Source: Nitrospira_E sp052156535
Lineage (GTDB): Bacteria > Nitrospirota > Nitrospiria > Nitrospirales > UBA8639
Assembly: GCF_052156535.1 (NCBI RefSeq)
Contig: NZ_JBQKUP010000019.1
Span: 19,010-83,009, forward strand
Length of the DNA: 64,000 nucleotides
Reading direction: 5' to 3'
The notes under the pieces are model-generated. The model saw only the letters and a list, made by a program, of their open reading frames with translations. It ran no database searches and had not been told where the DNA came from. This document shows positions 27,733 through 36,884 of this stretch, in pieces (the stretch's first letter is position 1; the number at the start of each line of letters is the position of its first letter). Position numbers and translations under genes: made by a program.

Positions 27733-28212
27733 GTGCTATTGACCTCACAAGAGATTGGAATATCTTAAGGGTCTGTTGAAAAAAAGCCGCCAGCGGCGTT
27801 CTCGCCATTTTTCCGTGCTCACGTACTCAGCGTACGCTCCGCGCGTAAAAACGGTTGCGGCCTTGCTGGACCGATTTTTTTGAACCGACCCGGAGCCTTT
27901 GATGAGTATTCTAATCCTGGGCAAATTTGCCCCTGAAAATCTAAATTATTCAACACTCCCTTTAATGCGGGGTTCCGGATCGGAATGTGAATTCGCAAAA
28001 AACACTCTTGGGGAAAACCTACGGTCTTCTGTTATTCATCATCGAGTGAGGAGCCTGTTGCATCCTTCACGTTCGATGGTTGAGTCGGTTACCCTCATGG
28101 TGGGTACGAATGATCAGGAAGAAACCTTGACTTCTTCTCGTAGTCTTCCTTCCATAGTAGTAGACGTTTAAGTTTCCCAAAACCCCCACGAGATGGCGTC
28201 TTGAAGAATCAA
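27733..28212. other. Gap inside the RND gene set, holding a repeat
   Basis: 480 bases between the pump and channel genes. Repeat copy B (27769-27891) occupies the part next to the channel gene. A plus-strand frame at 27899-28171 has no recognisable feature and was not accepted. Confidence 0.4.
27769..27891. repeat. Dispersed palindromic element, copy B
   Basis: This 123-base unit is bounded by GGGTCTGTTGAAAAAAA and TTTTTTTGAACCGACCC, complementary at 15 of 17 positions. It shares TGCGGCCTTGCTGGAC, GCGTTCTC and CGTACGCTC-like blocks with copy A (11510-11664). Inserted between RND pump and channel genes, it could end or stabilise part of the transcript. Confidence 0.65.
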
Positions 28213-31200
28213 TTAAGAATATTCGGATGCGTCACTATGACTTGAGAGGGTCGCGGGGTGGGTTCGGGACAGGGACCGTTCTAATATCAGCGTCGTGGCC
28301 GGAATAAGTAATAACGTGGCGACCAATCCTCCAAACAGCCCTGCAGCTAATGCAACAGCCATGGGAACCAGGAACTGAGCCTGAGCACTCGTCTCAAACA
28401 ACATGGGCACGAGGCCCACCAGGGTCGTCAGAAATGTCAGCACAATCGGGCGAAATCGCATTTCACACGCCTTGTAAATAAGACCTTGTGGACTAAGGGC
28501 TGTCTCTTTCGGCTTGCGTCGTTGAACGTAATTGAGCAAGACCAAACCATCATTGATGATTACTCCACTCGCGCCGATCATGCCGACTAACGATTCCATG
28601 GAAAGGGGTAATCCCAGGACAAAGTGAGCGAGCACACCGCCTACCCAGGCCATGGGGATGGCAAGGAGGATGAGGACGGGGTATCGAAATGAACGGAATG
28701 AGACGGCTAACAGTGCATAGATGATTCCCACCGCAAATAGAGCATTGCGCCCGAGTATTTCAAAGGCTGCCATCTGGTCTTGTCTCGTATGGCCGACGGT
28801 GATATTCAATCCGGGAAAACGCTGTTTGAGGTTTTCGAAAAACCCTCTTTGCATCGTTGCGTAGATGGCGTTGGCATCGGCAAGTTCCGAATTGAGCCGA
28901 GCTCTGACCCAGACCAACTGTTGTCGGTTTTGTCGTGTAATGCTCTCCGTTTGAGGGAGCCAACGCCATTTCGCCAGGACTTCCAGGGGGGCCTGGTCAC
29001 CCGTGGGCAACAGGATCGGTAACTGCCGAAAATCATTGAAATTACGTCGCTCGTTCAGGGGTAGGCGTACCACGACTTTGACCTGTTCACGTTGTCGCTG
29101 GAACCGTTGCACCTCTTCTCCGAGATAAGCCTGACGCACTTGTGTGGCCACGTCCTCAAGTCGTAGCCCGAGTCGCTCGGCCTCCGGTCGAAGTTCCAGG
29201 CTCAGCTGTGGTTTGCCTTTGATGTGTGAATGCATGACATCGAACACCCCAGGAAGGCTGGAAAGGTGTTCGGTGAGTGTGGCCAACGCAGCGGTCATAG
29301 TTTTAGAGTCTGTGGTGCTGACTGCCCATTCCAGGTCGTAGTAATTGTCTCCCTGTCGATACAAAAAGTCGAGTTTGGCCTTGCCGATATCGCCAATATA
29401 TTTTCGCCATTCCCGTGCGATCGTTTCGACGGAAAATCGTTGTCGAGCGCCTGGTGCTAATTCGACCCAGAATCCTGACCCGTTATCGAAGATCATGCTC
29501 TCAATCCCCGAGACGGGGCTGGGTTCACCAGGTGGTTGGCGGGTTTCCAGTGAATGACGTAGTTCCTTGTAGGCCTCTTCAATCCGGGTGGATAATCTTT
29601 GTACGGTCGTAAATGGCGCACCAGGGGGGACGTCGAGATACAGGGTAATCGTATCTTTCGGCACATCGGCTTGGATGGAAAGCCGGACATGGCCACCCGA
29701 AACCAGTGCGGCGGTGATCATGATTGCTGAAGCGCAGAACGCAATTATCAGATAAGGTTGGCGACAGGACCGATCCAAAAACGGCAAATATCCATGATGG
29801 ATGAACCCCTCCAGCCCACGGGTCACTCTGTGCCGAAGGGTTGCCATCCATCCGGTTGAGACGGGAGCGGCTGCGGTGAGATGAGCAGGCAGAATGCACA
29901 GGGCTTCGACAAGTGAAAAACCCAACGCCAATATCATGACCATGCAAATAGGGCCCAACAGGGCTTCAGCCCATCCATGAAGGAAGAGGCCAGGGAGAAA
30001 CGCAATCCCCGTCGTTATGACGGCCAGGGTGACGGGTCCTGCCACCTCCTTGACCCCGCCAATGGTCGCGGAGCGCATGATTTTTGCCCTCAGCCTTGCG
30101 GGTTCGGTTCCGGTGAGCTGCTGTGCCGCGACGCTCTGATGCCGGTTGATACTCTCACTCACAATGATGGCATCGTCCACCAAAATTCCCAATGCGAGCA
30201 CAAATCCGAATAGGCTAAGCATGTTGAGAGAAACACCCAGCACCCACATTCCTGCCAACGCTCCCAGCAACGCCGTGGCGAGCCCTGCTGCCACCCAGAT
30301 CGCGAGCTGTCGATTCAGGAATAGGGTCAAGAGGAGGAAAATGAGGATAAAACCGGTGAGTCCGTTTTCCAGCAAGGTTCGGACCCGCTCCTCGAAAGCT
30401 TGAGATTCATCGTACCAGTAAATGAGGTTCAGCCCTTCCGGGAGACGTGGGGCCATCTCTGCCACATAGGCTTTGACTCGTCGAGCGACCGCGACCTCGT
30501 CCTCCTTCGCGTAGATAGCCCAACCTTGCGCGGGCAAGCCGTTGTGGTGCCATGAAAAGTTTTGTTCAGCCAAACCGTCCCGGATAGTGGCGATATCCTG
30601 GAGGGGAATTGTGTTTCCATTTGAGGCGGGGAGGAGGACTCGACTCCCAAATGTGGCTTCATCGATGGCTTGCCCTTGGGTTTGCAATACGATATCGCCG
30701 GTTTGAGATTTGAGAAGCCCCCCCGGCAGATTAAGGGAGCTTTGCCGAATGGCATCGGCAATCTGGCTGAGCGTCAATTTGGATCGACGCAGCCGTTCCG
30801 AAGGAATTTCGATCGCTAACTCGTATGGAATGTATCCGTAATTTTCAGCTTCCTCGACTCCTGGAATACGTGAGAGCGCAGCCTTGATCTCCTCTCCGAT
30901 CCGGACTAAAGAAAGCCTATCGGTCTGGCCGTAAAGCGCCACCCAGATCACTCCATCATCATCGGACGCCCGCCCCTCTTTCACCTCTACTCGATCTATC
31001 CCCGTCGGGAGGTGGGGAATATTCTGAATGCGGGCCTGGATCGCTCCAATAAGAGTTTGGAGATCTTGGCTTTCCGCTGCTTGTACGTGAATCGCACAGA
31101 CTGCTTCCTTTCGGTCAGTATGCCCGGCTGTGGTATTTAGACGGGTAATTCCCGGTAGATTATGGATGGCCTCTTCTATTGGGATGCAAATCCGTTGTTC

Positions 31201-31377
31201 GATCTCTTCAGGACTGCCTCCCGGATAGAACGCATTGATATCGATCCTTTGCTGACTGAAACGGGGAAACACCTCTTTTTCTACACTCAACAGCCCGATG
31301 AACCCGGACAGGACAATAAGCCCCATGAGGACGTTCGCTGCGACAGGATTTTTAATGAACCAGGTTATGACCTTCAT
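28213..31377 (-). CDS. RND efflux pump permease (AcrB/HAE family)
   Basis: A 1054-residue inner-membrane transporter that uses the proton gradient to expel small molecules. The start MKVITWFIKNPVAANVLMGL is typical. The large periplasmic porter loop follows (YPGGSPEEIEQRICIPIEEA). The proton-relay motif is in FVLALGILVDDAIIVSESIN, where the paired aspartates of TM4 are intact. The second half repeats the pattern (GMIGASGVIINDGLVLLNYV). Length is normal for the family. It is followed on the same strand by the channel and adaptor genes, forming a complete tripartite pump, though interrupted by a repeat. Its place between receptor and PepSY cassette suggests a link to siderophore traffic, which is inference. 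Confidence 0.94.
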   Translation of the reverse strand: MKVITWFIKNPVAANVLMGLIVLSGFIGLLSVEKEVFPRFSQQRIDINAFYPGGSPEEIEQRICIPIEEAIHNLPGITRLNTTAGHTDRKEAVCAIHVQAAESQDLQTLIGAIQARIQNIPHLPTGIDRVEVKEGRASDDDGVIWVALYGQTDRLSLVRIGEEIKAALSRIPGVEEAENYGYIPYELAIEIPSERLRRSKLTLSQIADAIRQSSLNLPGGLLKSQTGDIVLQTQGQAIDEATFGSRVLLPASNGNTIPLQDIATIRDGLAEQNFSWHHNGLPAQGWAIYAKEDEVAVARRVKAYVAEMAPRLPEGLNLIYWYDESQAFEERVRTLLENGLTGFILIFLLLTLFLNRQLAIWVAAGLATALLGALAGMWVLGVSLNMLSLFGFVLALGILVDDAIIVSESINRHQSVAAQQLTGTEPARLRAKIMRSATIGGVKEVAGPVTLAVITTGIAFLPGLFLHGWAEALLGPICMVMILALGFSLVEALCILPAHLTAAAPVSTGWMATLRHRVTRGLEGFIHHGYLPFLDRSCRQPYLIIAFCASAIMITAALVSGGHVRLSIQADVPKDTITLYLDVPPGAPFTTVQRLSTRIEEAYKELRHSLETRQPPGEPSPVSGIESMIFDNGSGFWVELAPGARQRFSVETIAREWRKYIGDIGKAKLDFLYRQGDNYYDLEWAVSTTDSKTMTAALATLTEHLSSLPGVFDVMHSHIKGKPQLSLELRPEAERLGLRLEDVATQVRQAYLGEEVQRFQRQREQVKVVVRLPLNERRNFNDFRQLPILLPTGDQAPLEVLAKWRWLPQTESITRQNRQQLVWVRARLNSELADANAIYATMQRGFFENLKQRFPGLNITVGHTRQDQMAAFEILGRNALFAVGIIYALLAVSFRSFRYPVLILLAIPMAWVGGVLAHFVLGLPLSMESLVGMIGASGVIINDGLVLLNYVQRRKPKETALSPQGLIYKACEMRFRPIVLTFLTTLVGLVPMLFETSAQAQFLVPMAVALAAGLFGGLVATLLLIPATTLILERSLSRTHPATLSSHSDASEYS

Positions 31378-31662
31378 GGTGGCAGTCTTTTTTGGCGATT
31401 CTATCGGTCCATCATTTTGGCGGGTTTGAATCTATCAGGTGGGAACTTTAGGGGCCACCCAAACAGGAGTCTTGTCTATCAAATGGTGGGAAAACGCACA
31501 AGAGGGGAAAGGGCCTAGCCCGAAGGTTCATTCAAAAAGCCGAGGATCATGTTAAACATGAGGAGGACACTTGGAGTTAGAATTTAAGACCAAAAATTGA
31601 AGCTCCTCTCAATATAGGACAAATTCCCACATCATATTCCGGTTGGAGTGAAAGGGAGAGCC

Positions 31663-31938
31663 TCAGTGGTTCGTGGGATTATCCATGCTGGGATGAGGCG
31701 GCGGGGGAGCTTCGAGGTAGTGATACCCTTTTGACTGCATGCAGCCGCTCAGGTTGATGCCGCCGGCCAACGTACTTTTCCCATGCTCCTTTCCCGACAG
31801 TACTTCGGCCTTGCAAGTATCCCAATCCTCTTGGGTTTCCATCGAGGTCCTGGTCGGATGCACCCACTGGCCTTCGGCGCAGGCAGTGAGAGCAAGACCC
31901 ATCATGATGAATACGACTTTTATCTTTGACTCGTTCAT
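31663..31938 (-). CDS. Small lipoprotein downstream of TonB receptor
   Basis: A 91-residue lipoprotein. ATG 31938 is preferred because AGAAAGG lies just upstream and the signal (KVVFIMMGLALTAC) then starts properly; an upstream in-frame start at 32019 would add 27 polar residues. The mature part contains WVHPTRTSMETQEDWDTCKA, three more candidate disulphide cysteines in pairs, and GGINLSGCMQSKGYHYLEAP, a pattern seen in small outer-membrane lipoproteins with the MxxKGY motif. A proline-rich tail follows. It starts 89 bases after the receptor gene, so it may be part of the same transcript. Function unknown. Confidence 0.7.
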   Translation of the reverse strand: MNESKIKVVFIMMGLALTACAEGQWVHPTRTSMETQEDWDTCKAEVLSGKEHGKSTLAGGINLSGCMQSKGYHYLEAPPPPHPSMDNPTNH

Positions 31939-32026
31939 AATGACCTTTCTTTGGAGAGAGAGTGACCGAGTCGGCAACTTCTCCTCCTGACGGATGTTTA
32001 CCTCAAATTTTCCTTGCATGGCACTC

Positions 32027-34621
32027 CTAGAATCGTACTCCCACGGTTCCCAGCACCGTCAGAGGCTCGCCGAAAAAGAAACTTGATGTACCGTTATATG
32101 ACGTGGCGACGTATCGCTGATCGAGCAGGTTGCGGATGTTAAGCGAGGCATTCACTCCCTTCGCACCCAACCAGTTTCCCGGTGGCAATTCACGATTGTA
32201 GTACAACGCGGCGTCGGCCCTGACATACCCGGGCATGGTGGGTAAATCTTCAGAAATAGTGGCATTGCGATCGGTGTATGCGAAAATGCCCCCGCCAACC
32301 CCGAATCCTTTGAGTACTCCTTCCTGAAAATGATATGTGGACCAGAGAGTAAATTTATTGTAAGGCACATTGGCCAGACGCTTATGCTCTAATGTCGGAT
32401 CGTTGTCTTTGGTTACCTCAGCATCGGTATAGGCATAACCGGCGATCACGTTCCACCCCGCGGTCAGTTGGGCGGTGATATCAAATTCAATTCCCTGGCT
32501 GCGTTGCTCACCCGACTGGACCATGAACCCTTGGGCTGCCTGCGCAGGATTTGAATCAGGCGTCAGCAGATTCTTCCGAGTCAGGTGGAACAAGGCGAGT
32601 GTGGCGGAAATGCGATTATCCCACAGAAACGCTTTAATCCCGACTTCATATTGGGTGGAGCGTTCAGGCTTGAACGTTTTCCCATCAGGGTTAACTGACG
32701 AGGCTGAGCTTGGCTGAAAACCTCTCGTCCAGGAGGTATAGAGGGACACGGGTTTGATCGGTTGATACACTAATCCTAACCGAGGACTCCAGGCATCGTT
32801 GTCCAACGAATCTTTGGTGGAGTCTCCCGCAAAGGTAAACTTTTGGTACTGGTCGACATAGTCGTATCGCACGCCACCCAGAAATTTCAAATTCGGGAGA
32901 ATCGTCACCTGGTCCTGCATATAGACCCCGACGCTTTTTGTGTCGCCCACATTGCTGATCCTGGGTCCGTCAAAAGGGTTAGGGCGCAGGGAATAGTCGG
33001 GATTGAAGAGATCCAGCGGTGGAGCCTCGCCGAAGGCAAAGGTGAACTGATCGGTTTTTTCCTGCCGGAGTTCAACGCCGGTCAATAGTGTATGTTCCAT
33101 CTTCAGGAACTCCAGATGCCCCACCACATTCGTCACCATCGAGTGGGCATGCCGACGGGCCACCACCGGCTGCAGTACCTGAAACCGTTGGATGGTGCGT
33201 TGGTCGGGTTCCAGGATGCCGTCATAGCCGGCGTACAAGTTATCCTTGTCATCTTCCACGATCGAATATCTGTACGCATTGCGAATGGACCACTTGTTAT
33301 TGAATTGATGGGAGAGGTCGTAGCCCAGCCGGTAGGAGCTTCGATTAAATGTGCTGAAGCTACCGAGGGTCGTCGAGGTACGACGAGAAATGGGGCCATT
33401 GACGTTTGGGAGGTACGTACCCTGGGCTGGAAGTCCGTAGGGGTCGTTGCTCCACCGCCGCATGTAATCAAAATCGACCGTGAAGGCGGTCCGTGAACCT
33501 ATAAGCCAGGTCAGGCTTGGAGCGACTGCCACAAGATCACGGTTGGCATAATCAATGAAGCTACTCGCCTTTTGGCCCGCTACATTCAGACGATAGAGCA
33601 GGGTTTTATTTGCATTAATCGGCCCCGTGGCGTTGAGTTCAGATCGATAAAAGTTATAATTCCCCAACGTGGTGCTGGCGGAATAGGCCGCATGAGGCAA
33701 GGCTTTGTTGGTGACGAGATTGATGATCCCGCCTGGATCTCCCTGTCCGTACAGCACCGATGCCGGCCCTTTCAGTACTTCGATTCGCTGGATATTATAG
33801 GTGTCCGACGCCATAAACTGAGCGAAGGGGTCGAGCAAGCCATTGCGATAATAGGACCGGTCGGTGGCAGCGAATCCTCGAATGATGAGTGAGTCGTAGA
33901 GAGAGGCTGCAGACTCCGTCGCGTTGATCCCTGAAATATTTTCCAGAGTGTTTTGTAAGCGAAAGGTTCGCTGTTCTTCGATCACCTTTCTGGTGATGAC
34001 CTGGATTGACTGCGGCACGTCACGAATGGGCGTATCCGTTCGGGTCGCCGTATGCGACTCTTCGGCCACATATGTCTTTTCGTCGTCCCGCTCACGCACC
34101 TCTTTCACCACAATCTCCGGCACCTTCACCGTTTTGGGTGTGGTGGCCCCATTGCCTGAACGGGGGAGTTTCGCCGAGACCACCGGACGTGGCGATGGAA
34201 GGGCAGAAGGGGCAGCTGCCGATGGCGATTCCGGAACCAGGATGACTGCGTTGGAATCGGCAAGCTGATAGGTCAATCCCGTTCCTGACAGCAACGTTTG
34301 CAACGCGACTTCCGGAGTGTAACGGCCACTGACTCCCGGGGACATACGACCGGCGGCGAGTTCCGTTGGCAAACTCATCTGCCATCCGGTCGCATCGGCA
34401 AAGGCATTTAATGCGGATCCGACCGGTTGAGAGGGAATGTCGAATCCGACTATCTGGGTTGGTCCTGCCTCAGCGAATGCCTCTTGAGCCATGGCCGGTG
34501 AGATAAGGATGGCTAGAAGCAGTCCCACGACCATTATTTTCTCAAGACACTTTAACGGATCTTTCCGTTTCGCGTGTTGTCGCAGATTAGGTTCAACTGT
34601 CGATACATTCTCTGATAGCAT
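32027..34621 (-). CDS. TonB-dependent siderophore receptor with signalling domain (second)
   Basis: An 864-residue outer-membrane receptor. Signal peptide ends near PAMAQ. The STN domain is VGFDIPSQPVGSALNAFADA, LAAGRMSPGVSGRYTPEVAL. The plug includes DVPQSIQVITRKVIEEQRTF, SLIIRGFAATDRSYYRNGLL and GPASVLYGQGDPGGIINLVT. The barrel ends with TVGVRF (terminal Phe). GGAGGCGACGC precedes the ATG. The linker TVKVPEIVVKEVR is nearly the same as in the receptor at 20000, so the two are paralogues that probably recognise related ferric siderophores. Upstream on the same strand are its FecR and sigma genes, giving a complete second surface-signalling set. Confidence 0.95.
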   Translation of the reverse strand: MLSENVSTVEPNLRQHAKRKDPLKCLEKIMVVGLLLAILISPAMAQEAFAEAGPTQIVGFDIPSQPVGSALNAFADATGWQMSLPTELAAGRMSPGVSGRYTPEVALQTLLSGTGLTYQLADSNAVILVPESPSAAAPSALPSPRPVVSAKLPRSGNGATTPKTVKVPEIVVKEVRERDDEKTYVAEESHTATRTDTPIRDVPQSIQVITRKVIEEQRTFRLQNTLENISGINATESAASLYDSLIIRGFAATDRSYYRNGLLDPFAQFMASDTYNIQRIEVLKGPASVLYGQGDPGGIINLVTNKALPHAAYSASTTLGNYNFYRSELNATGPINANKTLLYRLNVAGQKASSFIDYANRDLVAVAPSLTWLIGSRTAFTVDFDYMRRWSNDPYGLPAQGTYLPNVNGPISRRTSTTLGSFSTFNRSSYRLGYDLSHQFNNKWSIRNAYRYSIVEDDKDNLYAGYDGILEPDQRTIQRFQVLQPVVARRHAHSMVTNVVGHLEFLKMEHTLLTGVELRQEKTDQFTFAFGEAPPLDLFNPDYSLRPNPFDGPRISNVGDTKSVGVYMQDQVTILPNLKFLGGVRYDYVDQYQKFTFAGDSTKDSLDNDAWSPRLGLVYQPIKPVSLYTSWTRGFQPSSASSVNPDGKTFKPERSTQYEVGIKAFLWDNRISATLALFHLTRKNLLTPDSNPAQAAQGFMVQSGEQRSQGIEFDITAQLTAGWNVIAGYAYTDAEVTKDNDPTLEHKRLANVPYNKFTLWSTYHFQEGVLKGFGVGGGIFAYTDRNATISEDLPTMPGYVRADAALYYNRELPPGNWLGAKGVNASLNIRNLLDQRYVATSYNGTSSFFFGEPLTVLGTVGVRF

Positions 34622-34716
34622 GCGTCGCCTCCCGTGTTGTTCGTATGCCTGATTAGACGGAAGCGAACAAAAATTTCCTCACGTCATCTGACAAATATTG
34701 TGAGAAAAAAGATTTT

Positions 34717-35712
34717 TTAAAAGAGAATTACGAACCGGTTGGCAAGATTGAGCATGTGAGTTGGAAAGGTCTTGGCAAGAAGGGAGAGGCTCTTGGAGGG
34801 ATCTTCCAGATTGTACGTGCCTGTGACGTGCATGTCGCGTAATGGTTGATTCCAGAGCACGATAGTGCCTGGATAATACCGGCGTACCTCGTCAATTACC
34901 TGTTCCAGCGGGACGCCATTGACGATGAGCCGCTTGTTTAACCAGGCGGATACCGTCGGGAGATCGACCGAAAAAGGACGACCCAATCGTCCGTCTTCCA
35001 ATTGAACCCGGGACCCGGCGGATACCAGGGCGGGCGAATCATGATCATGGAGGCTGCTGACTTCAACCGTTCCTTCAAGCACTGTCACTTGCTCATGTTC
35101 CTGCTGAGTTCGAACCATAAATTCCGTTCCCACGGCCCGGGTGGTGGTTTGTTGACTTTCGACGACGAACGGACGATGGGAATCAGGTTGGACGTTGAAC
35201 GAGGCTTCACCCTTCAGCAAACGGACGTGTCGAGCTGTTTGATCAAAGGAGGTGGCAATGGCTGTTTGTGTATTCAGTATGACTGTGGATCCGTCCGGTA
35301 ACGTAATCGTTTGTTGTTCCCCGATGGCCGTCCGGTAGTCTGCCTGAAGCCACGTCAGCGGATCATAGTGCGCGATCGCTATGGTGATCAGCACGGCACA
35401 GGCCGCAAGCGCCACCGCATGCCGCAGCCAACGACGGGGTGGCGCGGATGGTTGATGAATGATAGATGATGATTCCTGGGCGCGTAGAGTGGCGGCTGCG
35501 TGAAGATCCGGGTCTTCCCAGATTGCAGATACTTTCTGAAACACCCGTAAATGTGTGGAGCTTTTCGCCTTCCAGGCTTCGCAAGCCTGGTGGTCTTCCG
35601 GAGCCATCCGACTGTTATGCAGCCGAATGACCCAGGCAATCGCTTCTTGTCTTAACGTCGTCTCGTCCTCATTGTGCGGCGAATGCTCGGACTGTTTGTC
35701 TGTTGATGCCAT
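34717..35712 (-). CDS. FecR-family regulator (second)
   Basis: A 331-residue FecR-like inner-membrane regulator for the second sigma factor. The DUF4880-type start is RQEAIAWVIRLHNSRMAPED, then HLRVFQKVSAIWEDPDLHAA. The membrane segment is WLRHAVALAACAVLITIAIA. The FecR domain is DYRTAIGEQQTITLPDGSTV, LLKGEASFNVQPDSHRPFVV, TRAVGTEFMVRT, and the C-terminus VPLEQVIDEVRRYYPGTIVL. The frame opens at a GTG (35790) overlapping the sigma stop, but the first 26 residues it would add are not conserved; ATG 35712 fits the family better. Either start is possible. The receptor gene follows 95 bases downstream. Confidence 0.88.
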   Translation of the reverse strand: MASTDKQSEHSPHNEDETTLRQEAIAWVIRLHNSRMAPEDHQACEAWKAKSSTHLRVFQKVSAIWEDPDLHAAATLRAQESSSIIHQPSAPPRRWLRHAVALAACAVLITIAIAHYDPLTWLQADYRTAIGEQQTITLPDGSTVILNTQTAIATSFDQTARHVRLLKGEASFNVQPDSHRPFVVESQQTTTRAVGTEFMVRTQQEHEQVTVLEGTVEVSSLHDHDSPALVSAGSRVQLEDGRLGRPFSVDLPTVSAWLNKRLIVNGVPLEQVIDEVRRYYPGTIVLWNQPLRDMHVTGTYNLEDPSKSLSLLAKTFPTHMLNLANRFVILF

Positions 35713-35786
35713 AGACTGCCCGCGATATGCCCGGTATTGAAAGGAAGGGCTAGTATATCTAGTGACGAATTTGTGAGCCAATCCCC

Positions 35787-36305
35787 TCACTCATCGGCAT
35801 CAAGAGGATCGAATAAGGTACAAAATTGATCCAAGGCGCGCATGAGCAGCTTCTCCACCCCGCTATCCGAGATGCCCATGCGTGCGGCAATTTCACGATA
35901 GGAATACCCGTAGACACGATAGAGGAGAAACGCTTCCCGGGTTCGTGGAGGAAGTTTGTCGATGGCCTGCAGTGACAACTGAAACCGCTCCTTGCCGAGC
36001 ACGATGCGCTCTGGACATGGCGATCCGCATGGCACCTCCATGGCGGCATCCAGGGAATCGACGGCATGAAAGGGTTTTTTCTGTTTTCGAAGATAGTCGA
36101 TCGCCAGATTGGTGGCAATCCTGTGCAACAGGGCACGGGGATGCTCGACGGCCTTGGTGTTCACCAGACCTAGGAGCTTCACATAGGTTTCTTGCAGGAG
36201 ATCCGCTGCGGTATCACGGGAATTGACCATGGTCACGAGACGACGGGTCAATTCGTCACGGTATTGATGAAACAGATCTTCAATTTGGTCAGAGGTGAGA
36301 GTCAT
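35787..36305 (-). CDS. ECF sigma factor, FecI-like (second)
   Basis: A 172-residue iron-starvation sigma factor. Region 2 is IEDLFHQYRDELTRRLVTMV, DLLQETYVKLLGL and RALLHRIATNLAIDYLRKQK. Region 4 is KLPPRTREAFLLYRVYGYSY, REIAARMGISDSGVEKLLMR. The frame is open up to an ATG at 36353, but the Fur-box-like sequence at 36327-36345 would then lie inside codons 3-9. ATG 36305 (MTLTSDQIED) agrees with family length and leaves the operator upstream. No clear ribosome-binding site is visible for either. The FecR frame overlaps its stop codon. Confidence 0.88.
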   Translation of the reverse strand: MTLTSDQIEDLFHQYRDELTRRLVTMVNSRDTAADLLQETYVKLLGLVNTKAVEHPRALLHRIATNLAIDYLRKQKKPFHAVDSLDAAMEVPCGSPCPERIVLGKERFQLSLQAIDKLPPRTREAFLLYRVYGYSYREIAARMGISDSGVEKLLMRALDQFCTLFDPLDADE

Positions 36306-36326
36306 ATGGTGTCTTAAGTGTTTCAT

Positions 36327-36345
36327 GATATATATTATCATTTTC
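36327..36345 (-). promoter_or_regulatory. Fur-box-like sequence upstream of the second sigma gene
   Basis: The 19 bases match the classic Fur box at 14 positions by hand alignment. They lie about 22 bases before the preferred sigma start (36305) and overlap the T/A-rich segment where a -10 would be on the minus strand. No terminator separates it from the gene, unlike the other two Fur-box sites in the window. Confidence 0.5.
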
Positions 36346-36527
36346 ACTATCAACTAATATCTTCCTGTACATACTTGATGGGCTTCCTTGAAAATAACTG
36401 CCTGAACATGCGAGATGTCTCAGTATTCTGAGCGGCTGTGGTGTGGGATTCCTCGATTGATTCGTCTTCTTAATGATCAAGAAATACTTCTCAAATCATC
36501 TCGTACTTTTTCAGGAGTTTCAGAATT

Positions 36528-36884
36528 ATGAATGCGAAAACCGCCCTTCCTTCCTATCAGGTTGATACCGAAGAGTTTGTATCCCTTCCACCGATTCACA
36601 TATGGCATGCTTGTCTGATCCGGCATCGGCTGAAACCCAGCAAACAGCGAGATGTAATTCTTGGCGCATTTGCGAGAAATAATCATGTCACGGCTCCAGG
36701 TTTATACGGGCTACTTTTCGAAGAAGGCCACAGAGTTTCCTTGGGAACCGTGTATCGGACCTTGAACCTGTTGTGTAAATTGGGTTTTGCCAAGACTCGA
36801 CACTTCTATTCCCAAACTCTCTATGAAAATGTTTTGAGCCAGGCTCAGCACAAGAACAATCGAATCCCTTGCCGACTGGTTTGA
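36528..36884 (+). CDS. Fur-family regulator lacking the C-terminal domain
   Basis: A 118-residue protein with the winged-helix DNA-binding domain of Fur at residues about 34-100: RLKPSKQRDVILGAFARNNH, VTAPGLYGLLFEEGHRVSLG, TVYRTLNLLCKLGFAKTRHF. Full Fur proteins continue with a metal-binding dimerisation domain of about 55 residues (HHDH, CxxC); here the frame ends shortly after, in AQHKNNRIPCRLV. I looked in the other two frames downstream and did not find the missing domain. AGGAG lies upstream of the ATG. It may be a truncated remnant, or a small regulator that works without its own metal site. It sits between the two iron modules. Confidence 0.6.
   Translation: MNAKTALPSYQVDTEEFVSLPPIHIWHACLIRHRLKPSKQRDVILGAFARNNHVTAPGLYGLLFEEGHRVSLGTVYRTLNLLCKLGFAKTRHFYSQTLYENVLSQAQHKNNRIPCRLV

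Noticed and set aside
27899..28171. 90-residue plus-strand frame between RND genes
   Set aside because: Runs against the operon and has no recognisable feature or clear ribosome-binding site.
29579..29947. 122-residue minus-strand frame inside the RND pump gene
   Set aside because: It is an out-of-frame shadow of the well-supported 1054-residue permease.
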